A DNA stretch of 5,161 nucleotides, taken from Nitrospirota bacterium (GTDB lineage Bacteria > Nitrospirota > Thermodesulfovibrionia > UBA6902 > BMS3Bbin08). Below are positions 1-5,161 of the stretch, one piece after another. The translations under genes were made by a program, and so were the position numbers. Under the pieces are notes generated by a model. It was not told the origin of the DNA. It ran no database searches and worked only from the letters and a program-made list of their open reading frames with translations. Each line of letters starts with the position of its first letter. Position 1 is the stretch's first letter. The stretch covers positions 1-5,161 of the forward strand of contig JACQXH010000116.1 in NCBI GenBank assembly GCA_016208845.1, written 5' to 3'.

Positions 1-1939
1 GTATCTCTTCATCTGCAGGCATGTCCAGAGAAGCAGGAGGCACCCTCATCTCCCAGTCGAGATAGGGAGATGCCAGGAATATCTTATCTCCATCAGCCGA
101 AGGATAAGAAAAATAAGGATCATGAGAAGAGGAGTTAAGAAGCCTGTTAAAATATCTCTTCTGCCTGTATAAATAGTGCTCGAGAAAAGGAAGCCCCAGG
201 GATTTCTTGACCTTTTCAGGAAGTATTGGGTCAATATCCGGCCTGGACGGCAGATCATTTTCTATCATCCCGCCGAAAAAAGTTATGCCGGACTCAAGGC
301 CTGCCGCAAGTTCGAACGGCAGGACCCGCACCCCGTTTTTGTTATTATCACTGCCGCTTAATCCCTTTAAGAAATATCTCAGGTAAGACAACATCTCTCC
401 GATAGAGGAGCCGCTCAGGCTGTATATTTGAGCAAAATCTCTCAGCTCTGAAAGTGCCTTGCCGATCCCCCTTGAGACGTTATCGTTAAATGTAATAGAT
501 GTCGAGTCCTCAAGGGAATCATTAAATCCAAATCTCTCTAAAACCGAGTCTAATTCATCAATAAATCCGGAGAGATCTTTTTGATGCCTAAGTCCTTCAA
601 GGACCTCTACGACCTTCTTTATCCCGCGCTGAAATTCATCGAGGGCTTCTTTCATTTCTGCGGTGACATCCTCTTCAGCAGAATTGAGGATTATTTCTTT
701 TATGTCCAGCCATGCCTGACGGCCTTTAATGATCCCGGCCCTGCCGGAAAAAGATGCGGCCCACTCTTTGAGGACCGCGGGTAACTTAGGGAAATATGCA
801 GATCCCAGGAAAGAGATAAACGCATTTCTGGGATAATCATCTTCAATACCTGAAAGCATGTCTTCCAGCGCTATTAAGGGTTTTGCGGCAGACAGGTTAT
901 AATTGGCTATATCGACAGGGATCCCGTATTTTTTAAATATCCTTTTTAGCATCGGCAGATATTTAGACATTATGGGAAAAGAGACAACTATTTCGGACGG
1001 CATCATGCCCGACAGGATAAGCTCCTTTGTTTTTTTTGCGATACCTTCGACCTCATCTTCCATTGAGGCATATTGGTAACAGCCCGTATTTTCTCTTCGG
1101 TGAGAAAGTTTGAGCCTCTTTTTTTCGAAGACCTGTTTAAATGACTCAAAGAACTTCAAAAATTCTGCATTCTCCTCGACAAGCGCTATCGTAGTATCAA
1201 CCCGCTCAATAAGCGCCCTGATAACTTTAAGTTCAAGTGGAGTAGGATCAAAAAAGCCGTCAAACACGAGCATGCCGGCCTTTATCAGGGCAAAATCTTG
1301 TCTGACGCCTGAGGCCTGAGATCTTTGTTCTATGTCCTGATTTACGTGTTCTTTTATCAGGGGAATGCTATTTATAATTGCTGACTCAAAGTCTATCAGC
1401 CCTTTTTCCCTGAGGGTTTCTTCATATCTTGCAAGGGTCTCCATGGCCTCGACTGCGCGCTTCATGGTCTTTTCTTCAAAGATATGTGACCTGATCTCAT
1501 CCTTTATAGCTGCGATGTCCTTATCAGGGATATAATGTCTTATCTTGCCAAGAAGGTCAGAAAGGACACCCGCATAACCGAGTTGCTTATTACCAATGAT
1601 CTCGCACAGCATGAGTGTCCGTGCCCGGTCTGAAATTATTTTTTCTTCGCAAGAGGTCTCTAAAAGGTTGACGCAGATGTCATTAATGACTGAAGACTGA
1701 AACGGTATATAGCTATTTTTTTTGTGGACGTCTGTCAAGTGTGAATGAAATCGTCTCCTTGCCTCTTGCTGAACAAACGTCGCGGGAGTTATATATAAAA
1801 CGCCGGAATAATCATTTTCAGGGCAAGCCGAAATGATGGTTTCAAAGACCGGGGCCTTTTTATTTTTTGTTCCAAGGGGCGCTATGAATACAATTCCTTC
1901 TTTCATTGTCTGCCTGGGCCTCAAGGCATATTTTAGCAT
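1..1939 (-). CDS. AddB/RexB-like PD-(D/E)XK nuclease family protein (double-strand break repair), C-terminus cut by window edge
   Basis: My minus-strand reading stays open from the ATG at 1939 to the window edge, giving 646 codons without a stop. The protein resembles AddB/RexB, the UvrD-like subunit that pairs with the AddA helicase-nuclease to resect double-strand breaks and load RecA. Visible family marks are an N-terminal strand and loop at residues 15-28 (GIVFIAPLGTKNKK, where helicases carry Walker A), a motif II-like DGF at 227-229 followed by DPTPLEL, and a motif V/VI-like segment at about 536-567 (VRVLPFELAAGLESG, then GGMIENDLPSRP). The Walker A lysine-threonine signature is absent, so this copy probably does not hydrolyse ATP. 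The C-terminal nuclease and any Fe-S cysteines would lie beyond base 1 and cannot be judged. The start is supported by AGGA at 1948-1951, 8 nt before the ATG; Met12 is a second possible start. No AddA partner is visible. The call rests on motif pattern, not on a search. Confidence 0.82.
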   Translation of the reverse strand, partial: MLKYALRPRQTMKEGIVFIAPLGTKNKKAPVFETIISACPENDYSGVLYITPATFVQQEARRRFHSHLTDVHKKNSYIPFQSSVINDICVNLLETSCEEKIISDRARTLMLCEIIGNKQLGYAGVLSDLLGKIRHYIPDKDIAAIKDEIRSHIFEEKTMKRAVEAMETLARYEETLREKGLIDFESAIINSIPLIKEHVNQDIEQRSQASGVRQDFALIKAGMLVFDGFFDPTPLELKVIRALIERVDTTIALVEENAEFLKFFESFKQVFEKKRLKLSHRRENTGCYQYASMEDEVEGIAKKTKELILSGMMPSEIVVSFPIMSKYLPMLKRIFKKYGIPVDIANYNLSAAKPLIALEDMLSGIEDDYPRNAFISFLGSAYFPKLPAVLKEWAASFSGRAGIIKGRQAWLDIKEIILNSAEEDVTAEMKEALDEFQRGIKKVVEVLEGLRHQKDLSGFIDELDSVLERFGFNDSLEDSTSITFNDNVSRGIGKALSELRDFAQIYSLSGSSIGEMLSYLRYFLKGLSGSDNNKNGVRVLPFELAAGLESGITFFGGMIENDLPSRPDIDPILPEKVKKSLGLPFLEHYLYRQKRYFNRLLNSSSHDPYFSYPSADGDKIFLASPYLDWEMRVPPASLDMPADEEI

Positions 1940-1956
1940 TTTAATTTTCCTGATTG

Positions 1957-2078
1957 TTAACCACGGAGACACAGAGTCACGGAGGAAAATAAAAAATGAG
2001 AAGTGAGAAATATAAGACAAGAGATATTTTACTTCCAATTTCTTATTTCCTATTTCCCATTTAGTTCTCTGTGGTAAA
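1957..2078. repeat. MITE-like palindromic dispersed repeat, 122 bp
   Basis: The left end TTAACCACGGAGA (1957-1969) is the inverted copy of the right end TCTCTGTGGTAAA (2066-2078), with 11 of 13 bases matching. A second inverted pair lies inside. The segment 1994-2011 (AAATGAGAAGTGAGAAAT) can pair with 2045-2062 (ATTTCCTATTTCCCATTT) through 14 Watson-Crick pairs, 2 G-U pairs and 2 mismatches. The whole element could therefore fold as one long hairpin around a loop at 2012-2044. It encodes no protein. The end sequence CCACGGAGACACAGAG resembles a short repeat I know to be scattered through intergenic regions of many environmental bacterial genomes; copy number here cannot be seen. It ends 17 bp before the AddB-like ATG, so it forms most of that gene's leader. 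No clear target-site duplication is visible. Confidence 0.62.
2009..2038 (-). promoter_or_regulatory. Possible sigma-70 promoter for the AddB-like gene, inside the repeat element
   Basis: On the minus strand, TTGGAA (2038-2033) and TATATT (2014-2009) are separated by 18 bp. The -10 box matches the consensus at 5 of 6 bases and the -35 box at 4 of 6. Transcription would begin near 2002, about 60 nt before the ATG at 1939. The region is AT-rich, so a chance match is quite possible. Confidence 0.25.
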
Positions 2079-2082
2079 TAAA

Positions 2083-2190
2083 CTGCCTTTTTTTGGTCAG
2101 ATGAACTGTATTCGGGTAATCTAATAAATGCAGAGAGGATATTCTTTGGGTGAGGTGAATATTCGATGATGAATACTGGAATAAAGGCAG
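2083..2190. repeat. Separated 8-bp inverted repeat between the MshEN gene and the palindromic element
   Basis: CTGCCTTT (2083-2090, continuing into a run of seven T at 2088-2094) and AAAGGCAG (2183-2190) are perfect inverted copies about 90 bp apart. Between them, 2158-2177 can form a 7-bp hairpin in the minus-strand RNA with a GATGAT-type loop and one G-U pair. The pair starts 5 bp past the MshEN stop codon and could slow or end transcription, but no stem is followed by a U-tract in the right direction, so it is not a standard intrinsic terminator. Confidence 0.25.
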
Positions 2191-2195
2191 ATATT

Positions 2196-2627
2196 TTATT
2201 CGTAATACATGCGTATGGCCTTCTTTATTTCATATTCAAGCGCGAGCACAGGTTTGATATTTAAGCCAAGCATGAAGCTCAGGTCGTCAAGCATCCCCAG
2301 ATCATTAGGGTCTGAAGTAGCTATAGTAAGCGTTTTCCTGTCAAGGTCAAGTGGCAGCACATGATATTTCATGGCTTCATTAGGTTTCAAAGCAGACAGT
2401 ACGCTTAGTGGGATATTCTTGTCTTTCAATGATACGCATTTCTGGCCAAGCTGCTTTTCAAGAACTTCACATATGGAATTTTCATCTACCATTCGCATAT
2501 TGATCAGAATCGAGCCTATTTTCCCCCCAAATTGCCGCTGCTCTCCAAGTGCTGCCGTGCGCTGGAGGTCATCTATAATCCCGGCCTCAACAAGCATATC
2601 GCCTAGCTTTTTTCTATCTTCAGTCAC
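2196..2627 (-). CDS. Stand-alone MshEN (GspE/PilB N-terminal) domain protein, probable c-di-GMP receptor
   Basis: This 143-residue protein consists only of the N-terminal domain found on GspE, PilB and MshE secretion/pilus ATPases; the ATPase part is missing. Residues 7-30 (KLGDMLVEAGIIDDLQ...Q) and 36-59 (KIGSILINMRMVDENS...Q) are two 24-residue motifs separated by exactly 5 residues. This is the known layout of the MshEN c-di-GMP-binding fold. Each motif begins with Lys where Arg-Leu-Gly is usual, and the second has Ile for Leu, so binding is likely but not certain. Residues 60-143 fit the alpha/beta remainder of the domain (CVSLKDKNIPLSVLSALKPNEAMKYHVLPL, then LTIATSDPNDLGMLDDLSFMLG). There is no signal peptide, so it is cytoplasmic. 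The start is GTG, chosen because AGGTG lies 4 nt upstream (2632-2636). It is apparently monocistronic under a sigma-54 promoter. The family is clear; the biological partner is unknown. Confidence 0.87.
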   Translation of the reverse strand: MTEDRKKLGDMLVEAGIIDDLQRTAALGEQRQFGGKIGSILINMRMVDENSICEVLEKQLGQKCVSLKDKNIPLSVLSALKPNEAMKYHVLPLDLDRKTLTIATSDPNDLGMLDDLSFMLGLNIKPVLALEYEIKKAIRMYYE

Positions 2628-2652
2628 GTTTCACCTTCCTGTGGATTTAGGA

Positions 2653-2688
2653 TTAATAATAAAAATAAGATGTATTTACTATTATTAA
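2653..2688. repeat. AT-rich 9-bp inverted repeat spanning the MshEN transcription start
   Basis: TTAATAATA (2653-2661) and TATTATTAA (2680-2688) are perfect inverted copies around an 18-nt loop. The right arm abuts the -12 element of the sigma-54 promoter and the left arm falls in the predicted 5' leader. It could be an operator or simply the AT-rich melting region; chance is a real alternative given the composition. Confidence 0.35.
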
Positions 2689-2703
2689 GCAAATTTTGTG
2701 CCA
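2688..2703 (-). promoter_or_regulatory. Sigma-54 (RpoN) -24/-12 promoter for the MshEN gene
   Basis: The minus strand reads TGGCAC (2703-2698), five bases, then TTGCT (2692-2688). This matches every invariant base and the spacing of the -24/-12 consensus TGGCACR-N4-TTGCW. Transcription should start near 2677, giving a leader of about 50 nt before the GTG at 2627. The site is in intergenic DNA, correctly oriented, at a normal distance. Sigma-54 promoters need an AAA+ enhancer-binding protein, whose site would be expected 80-200 bp upstream (roughly 2780-2900); I cannot identify it securely. Confidence 0.82.
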
Positions 2704-3025
2704 CCAGCCAACTCTGCTATTTTTAAAGCTATTTATTAATTGTGTTTCATTTGGCCCATAGAATGTAAGGAATCCCGACAAAAAATGACATGCTCAATAA
2801 ATATAAAAGGTCAATCATTGTTTTACTATATAACATTATATTAAAATCCTTTCAGCCCCGCAAAATTTATTAATAATGACAACCATGGTGGATAGCCTTT
2901 AGGTGTTTAGCCTATAGGCAACTGAAAAAATGCGATCTGACTTAACTGCCCGTATAACCGTTCAGCAGAGTTTGTTTTTATGCCGATATCTGACAACCGG
3001 GAACCGGCAGCTTTTATTTTCTGGC

Positions 3026-3055
3026 TTGCTCTTTTAAACATCTTTCAGATATATT
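3026..3055 (+). promoter_or_regulatory. Possible sigma-70 promoter for the SurA-domain gene
   Basis: TATATT at 3050-3055 matches the -10 consensus at 5 of 6 bases. TTGCTC at 3026-3031, 18 bp upstream, is a weak -35 box. A start near 3062 would leave only about 4 nt before the ATG at 3066, with no Shine-Dalgarno sequence. The surrounding sequence is AT-rich, so the -10 match alone is weak evidence. Confidence 0.35.
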
Positions 3056-3065
3056 ATTTATTATT

Positions 3066-3734
3066 ATGCTAAAGATAATGCGCAGCCACAAGTTCTTCAC
3101 GGTTTTTATCCTCGGTGCTATAACCGTAATGATAAGCGTTGCTTTTATCTTCTATGGGATAGGGCCAAAATCAAAAACCGAAAATAATATAGTCGCGAGC
3201 GTAGGCGATAAAGATATTAGTTTAGACGAGTATAAGCAGGCCTATGACAACGCATACCGCAGGGCATGGGATTCGTTGAAAAATGAAGAAGAGATAAAGA
3301 AGATGAAACTCAAGGAAAGAGTTCTAAGTGAACTTATAGGTGATTTAGTCCTGAGGATGGCCGCACAAAAAGCGGGCTTGTCCGTTTCAGACGATGAACT
3401 GCAGGATGAAATAACAAAAGCCCCGGCTTTTCAGGAAAATGGGGTCTTTAACAAAAGTATATATATAAGGAGACTTCAATTAAATCGCCTGACTCCTGCA
3501 ACTTATGAGAACGCCGTAATGGAAGAGCTTCTGGTTGCTAAAATGCGCCGCCTTATCGGTGAAACCGCGGAATTGTCTGCAGAAGACATTCAAACCCTTG
3601 ATCTGATAAAGGGCAATCAAGAGCAGTTATCTTCATATTTCCTGTTAGCCAAGAGAGAACTGGCGGTAAAGGCTTATGTTGAAGGCCTTAAACGCCAAAT
3701 GAAGATCACTATCAACAAGGACTTCGTTTCTTAG
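3066..3734 (+). CDS. Membrane-anchored SurA N-terminal domain protein (PpiD-like chaperone lacking the parvulin domain)
   Basis: This 222-residue protein begins like PpiD: a short basic N-terminus (MLKIMRSHK), one hydrophobic helix at about residues 11-33 ending FYGIG, then a periplasmic part. Residues 42-165 fit the SurA N-terminal chaperone domain: IVASVGDKDISLDEYKQAY at the start, LSVSDDEL near 105-112, and the characteristic F..NGVFN...Y...L...TPATYE pattern at 122-148. The C-terminus (about 190-222) has a helix, then KITINKDFVS, which may complete the chaperone fold. No parvulin peptidyl-prolyl isomerase domain is present, and the reading frame ends normally, so this is a short architecture rather than a broken gene. 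It should bind unfolded envelope proteins at the inner membrane without isomerase activity. ATG 3066 is preferred because it gives the PpiD-like 'ML..MR' start; ATG 3078 (Met5) is the alternative. Neither has a good ribosome binding site. Confidence 0.86.
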   Translation: MLKIMRSHKFFTVFILGAITVMISVAFIFYGIGPKSKTENNIVASVGDKDISLDEYKQAYDNAYRRAWDSLKNEEEIKKMKLKERVLSELIGDLVLRMAAQKAGLSVSDDELQDEITKAPAFQENGVFNKSIYIRRLQLNRLTPATYENAVMEELLVAKMRRLIGETAELSAEDIQTLDLIKGNQEQLSSYFLLAKRELAVKAYVEGLKRQMKITINKDFVS

Positions 3735-3984
3735 ATCAATCAAAGCCGCAACTACTCAGGTTATTTAGACCGTAGCCTGTTAGCTAAACGACTGTATACC
3801 CACAGACTGTCTCTCTATCTACAAGAAGCCTCTCCACAGCAGTCTATATTATTCGTTTATATAACATGGGCCGCGAAATCCACTGAAATAATGCCCTGCA
3901 ACTAATTGATTTAATGACATTATTAAAATTTTTGTGATGAAAAGGCTTGACAAAATATTTGTTTTCCTGTAAAACAGTATCGAT
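3735..3984 (+). other. Intergenic region between the SurA-domain and mltD genes (250 bp)
   Basis: No gene is supported here. AATAATG (3887-3893) and CATTATT (3918-3924) are perfect inverted copies with a 24-nt loop and are followed by a run of five T (3929-3933). This is at most a weak, AT-only terminator for the SurA-domain gene. The A/T-rich block at 3921-3934 also lies just upstream of the mltD -35 box, where a promoter UP element would sit. A separate promoter and this gap suggest that the two genes are transcribed independently. Confidence 0.4.
3947..3975 (+). promoter_or_regulatory. Sigma-70 promoter of mltD
   Basis: A perfect TTGACA (3947-3952), a 17-bp spacer and TAAAAC (3970-3975, 4 of 6 bases of the -10 consensus) make a good housekeeping promoter. 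An A/T-rich block lies upstream. The expected start near 3982 is only about 3 nt before the ATG at 3985. The spacer and -10 box overlap a small inverted repeat GTTTT-CCTGT-AAAAC (3961-3975), which could be an operator but may be chance. Confidence 0.65.
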
Positions 3985-5161
3985 ATGAACATATACCAAA
4001 GAGCCTTGTTGGGCATTGCCTTGGCAGTACTTATATCAGGAAATTCAATAGCTGATTCAAAATTAAATCCGCAGGTATCGCAAATTGGTTATGAAGTCCC
4101 AAGACTTAATGTGCCTAAATTATATGTTACCCTGAAATCCCAGCCGCGGCTTGCTCATATTAATTTGATTTCTTCAGTTGCCAGTAATACTGCAACTACT
4201 AATGATATGGTTCAAACAGTGCATGCCTCACTTATTAGCTCGGATGAACTCAATAAACTTACGACTGCCTCACTTTATAAAAAATACGGGTTTAATCAGG
4301 CGGTTGAGAACAGTCTTCATTTTTATACCAAGAAATTTAAACAGAAATTCCTTACCCAGCTTGGCCGTACTGGGAAGTATCTTTCCAAGATCCTTGAGAT
4401 ATTCAATGAAAGGGAGCTTCCGCATGAACTTGCCTTCCTTCCTTTAATAGAAAGCGGGTTCAACTGGCAAGCCTACTCACCCAAAAAAGCCTCCGGTCTG
4501 TGGCAGTTCATTCCAGGCACTGCCAAGAAATACGGTTTAAAGATCGACTCATGGGTGGATGAAAGGCGGGACCCGATTAAGGCAACCATAGCGGCATCAG
4601 AATATCTGAGCGATCTGTATGAAATGTTTGGCTCATGGAACCTCGCGCTTGCTGCTTACAACGCAGGAGAGGGCACTATATTCAGGGCCATGGACAGGAC
4701 CAAGAAAACGGATTTTTGGGCCTTGAGGGAAACAAAGTATATAAAGAAGGAAACCAAGAATTATATCCCGGCATATATAGCTGCTACTGCGATCGCAATG
4801 AATCCGGAAGATTTTGGCTTTGAGAATGTTGCCTATCATGCCCCCATTGAATATGATGAGGTCGATATCAGCTCACCTATGAACCTGAAAACAATAGCAA
4901 AGTTTACAGGGGTTGAAATTGAAGAGATAAAGGAATTGAACCCTGAGCTTAAAAAGTCTTGTACACCCCCTAATGTCAAAGATTACACGCTGAAAATACC
5001 TGCCGGTACAAAGGAGAAATTTCTCTCGTGCCTTCTAACCGCTGACAAAGATGTCCTGCCGCAGTTCCATGATGAACATAACTATACGGTTAAAAAGGGA
5101 GACACTGTAAGCAGGATAGCCAGACATTTCGGTGTTTCCTCTAAATCAATAATTAAAATGA
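3985..5161 (+). CDS. mltD: MltD-like lytic murein transglycosylase with LysM repeats, C-terminus cut by window edge
   Basis: The frame is open for 392 codons to the window end. The enzyme cleaves the MurNAc-GlcNAc bond of peptidoglycan in the periplasm, forming 1,6-anhydro-MurNAc ends. Residues 1-23 are a signal peptide with a likely signal peptidase I site after S-I-A23. There is no lipobox cysteine, so unlike Escherichia coli MltD it is probably not a lipoprotein. A Ser/Thr/Asn-rich linker runs to about 103. The family 1 transglycosylase domain follows from about 104: ELPHELAFLPLIESGF with catalytic Glu156, ASGLWQFIPGTA with GLWQF at 171-175, AAYNAGEG at 224-230, then YIPAYIAAT from 260. 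Residues 288-341 look like a divergent LysM module, and a clear LysM begins at Tyr367 (YTVKKGDTVSRIARHFGVS). LysM modules bind the glycan chain; more may lie beyond the edge. No Shine-Dalgarno sequence precedes the ATG, but the signal peptide fixes this start well. Confidence 0.93.
   Translation, partial: MNIYQRALLGIALAVLISGNSIADSKLNPQVSQIGYEVPRLNVPKLYVTLKSQPRLAHINLISSVASNTATTNDMVQTVHASLISSDELNKLTTASLYKKYGFNQAVENSLHFYTKKFKQKFLTQLGRTGKYLSKILEIFNERELPHELAFLPLIESGFNWQAYSPKKASGLWQFIPGTAKKYGLKIDSWVDERRDPIKATIAASEYLSDLYEMFGSWNLALAAYNAGEGTIFRAMDRTKKTDFWALRETKYIKKETKNYIPAYIAATAIAMNPEDFGFENVAYHAPIEYDEVDISSPMNLKTIAKFTGVEIEEIKELNPELKKSCTPPNVKDYTLKIPAGTKEKFLSCLLTADKDVLPQFHDEHNYTVKKGDTVSRIARHFGVSSKSIIKM

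Larger units (their letters stand above)
2628..3065. other. Divergent AT-rich intergenic region (438 bp)
   Basis: No convincing gene lies here. The left part holds the ribosome binding site, inverted repeat and sigma-54 promoter of the MshEN gene. A 7-bp direct repeat GCTATTT occurs at 2716-2722 and 2728-2734, a 12-bp period just upstream of the -24 box. The middle (2740-2880) is strongly AT-rich and is where an enhancer-binding-protein site would be expected. Near 2997-3007 is the small palindrome CCGG-GAA-CCGG, followed by a T-rich stretch. The right end holds a weak sigma-70-like promoter for the SurA-domain gene. I recognise no riboswitch or RNA gene in it. Confidence 0.6.

Noticed and set aside
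1110..1319. Plus-strand Ser/Thr-rich 69-codon frame
   Set aside because: It is antisense to the AddB-like gene, which runs open through this whole stretch.
2166..2264. Plus-strand 32-codon frame starting ATGATG with GAGGTG 8 bp upstream (MMNTGIKADILF...)
   Set aside because: The ribosome binding site is good, but most of the frame is antisense to the MshEN C-terminus, it has no recognisable family, and a frame this short arises easily by chance.
2371..2688. Plus-strand 105-codon reading frame
   Set aside because: It is antisense to the MshEN gene, whose protein has clear family motifs, and it has no recognisable domain.
2880..2960. Possible riboswitch upstream of the SurA-domain gene
   Set aside because: I could not match any conserved c-di-GMP, cobalamin or other riboswitch core, and the likely promoter lies downstream of this segment.
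2981..3020. Possible intrinsic terminator (TGCCG...CGGCA, then T-rich)
   Set aside because: The stem is only 5 bp with a 19-nt loop, and no plus-strand gene lies upstream that would need it.
2930..3036. Short plus-strand frame (MRSDLTARITVQQ...) in the divergent intergenic region
   Set aside because: There is no ribosome binding site, no similarity I recognise, and it would end inside the putative promoter of the next gene.
2895..3790. Faint similarity between AGGTGTTTAGCC (2900s) and AGGTTATTTAGACC (3750s), possibly a degenerate intergenic repeat
   Set aside because: The shared stretch is short and gapped, without inverted ends, so it is not distinguishable from chance by eye.
4178..4447. 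Plus-strand 89-codon frame
   Set aside because: It lies in another frame within mltD, whose catalytic motifs and signal peptide are unambiguous; it is a shadow.
4633..4839. Frames on both strands inside the mltD catalytic domain
   Set aside because: Both overlap the AAYNAGEG-coding segment of mltD and show no features of their own.

Overview
The window carries four protein genes in two divergent pairs, with two genes cut by the window edges. The base composition is moderately AT-rich. The proteins are a double-membrane (Gram-negative) set: a periplasmic SurA/PpiD-type chaperone, an MltD-type murein transglycosylase, and a type II secretion/type IV pilus-related c-di-GMP sensor domain. Together with a very strong sigma-54 promoter and a dispersed 'CCACGGAGACACAGAG'-type repeat, this suggests an environmental Nitrospirota (Thermodesulfovibrionia-like) or Desulfobacterota bacterium. 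The assignment is an inference from protein style only; no marker gene is present.

Left part, minus strand. Bases 1-1939 hold the first 646 codons of a large AddB/RexB-like protein, the UvrD-like inactivated helicase subunit that normally ends in a PD-(D/E)XK nuclease; the nuclease end lies outside the window. Upstream of it (1957-2078) is a 122-bp palindromic, MITE-like element with 13-bp imperfect terminal inverted repeats and a long internal inverted repeat. Next, at 2196-2627, is a small free-standing MshEN (GspE N-terminal) domain protein with the 24+5+24 residue spacing of c-di-GMP-binding MshEN domains. A textbook -24/-12 sigma-54 promoter lies about 60 bp upstream of its GTG start.

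Right part, plus strand. After a 438-bp AT-rich divergent intergenic region, 3066-3734 encodes a membrane-anchored SurA N-terminal domain protein with no parvulin domain. Then 3985 to the window end encodes the first 392 codons of an MltD-like lytic transglycosylase with LysM repeats. Both genes lack a Shine-Dalgarno sequence. Each has a plausible -10 box ending only 9-10 bp before its ATG, so both may be read from nearly leaderless mRNAs.

The two plus-strand genes both act on the cell envelope (outer-membrane/periplasmic protein folding and peptidoglycan turnover). The minus-strand MshEN protein looks like a regulated c-di-GMP receptor that probably works with a pilus or secretion ATPase or a signalling partner encoded elsewhere. 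The AddB-like gene is a DNA-repair gene and appears unrelated to them. I see no CRISPR array, tRNA, rRNA, transposase or phage gene. The most interesting items are the sigma-54-driven solo MshEN protein and the palindromic repeat that sits in, and may drive, the AddB-like gene's leader.
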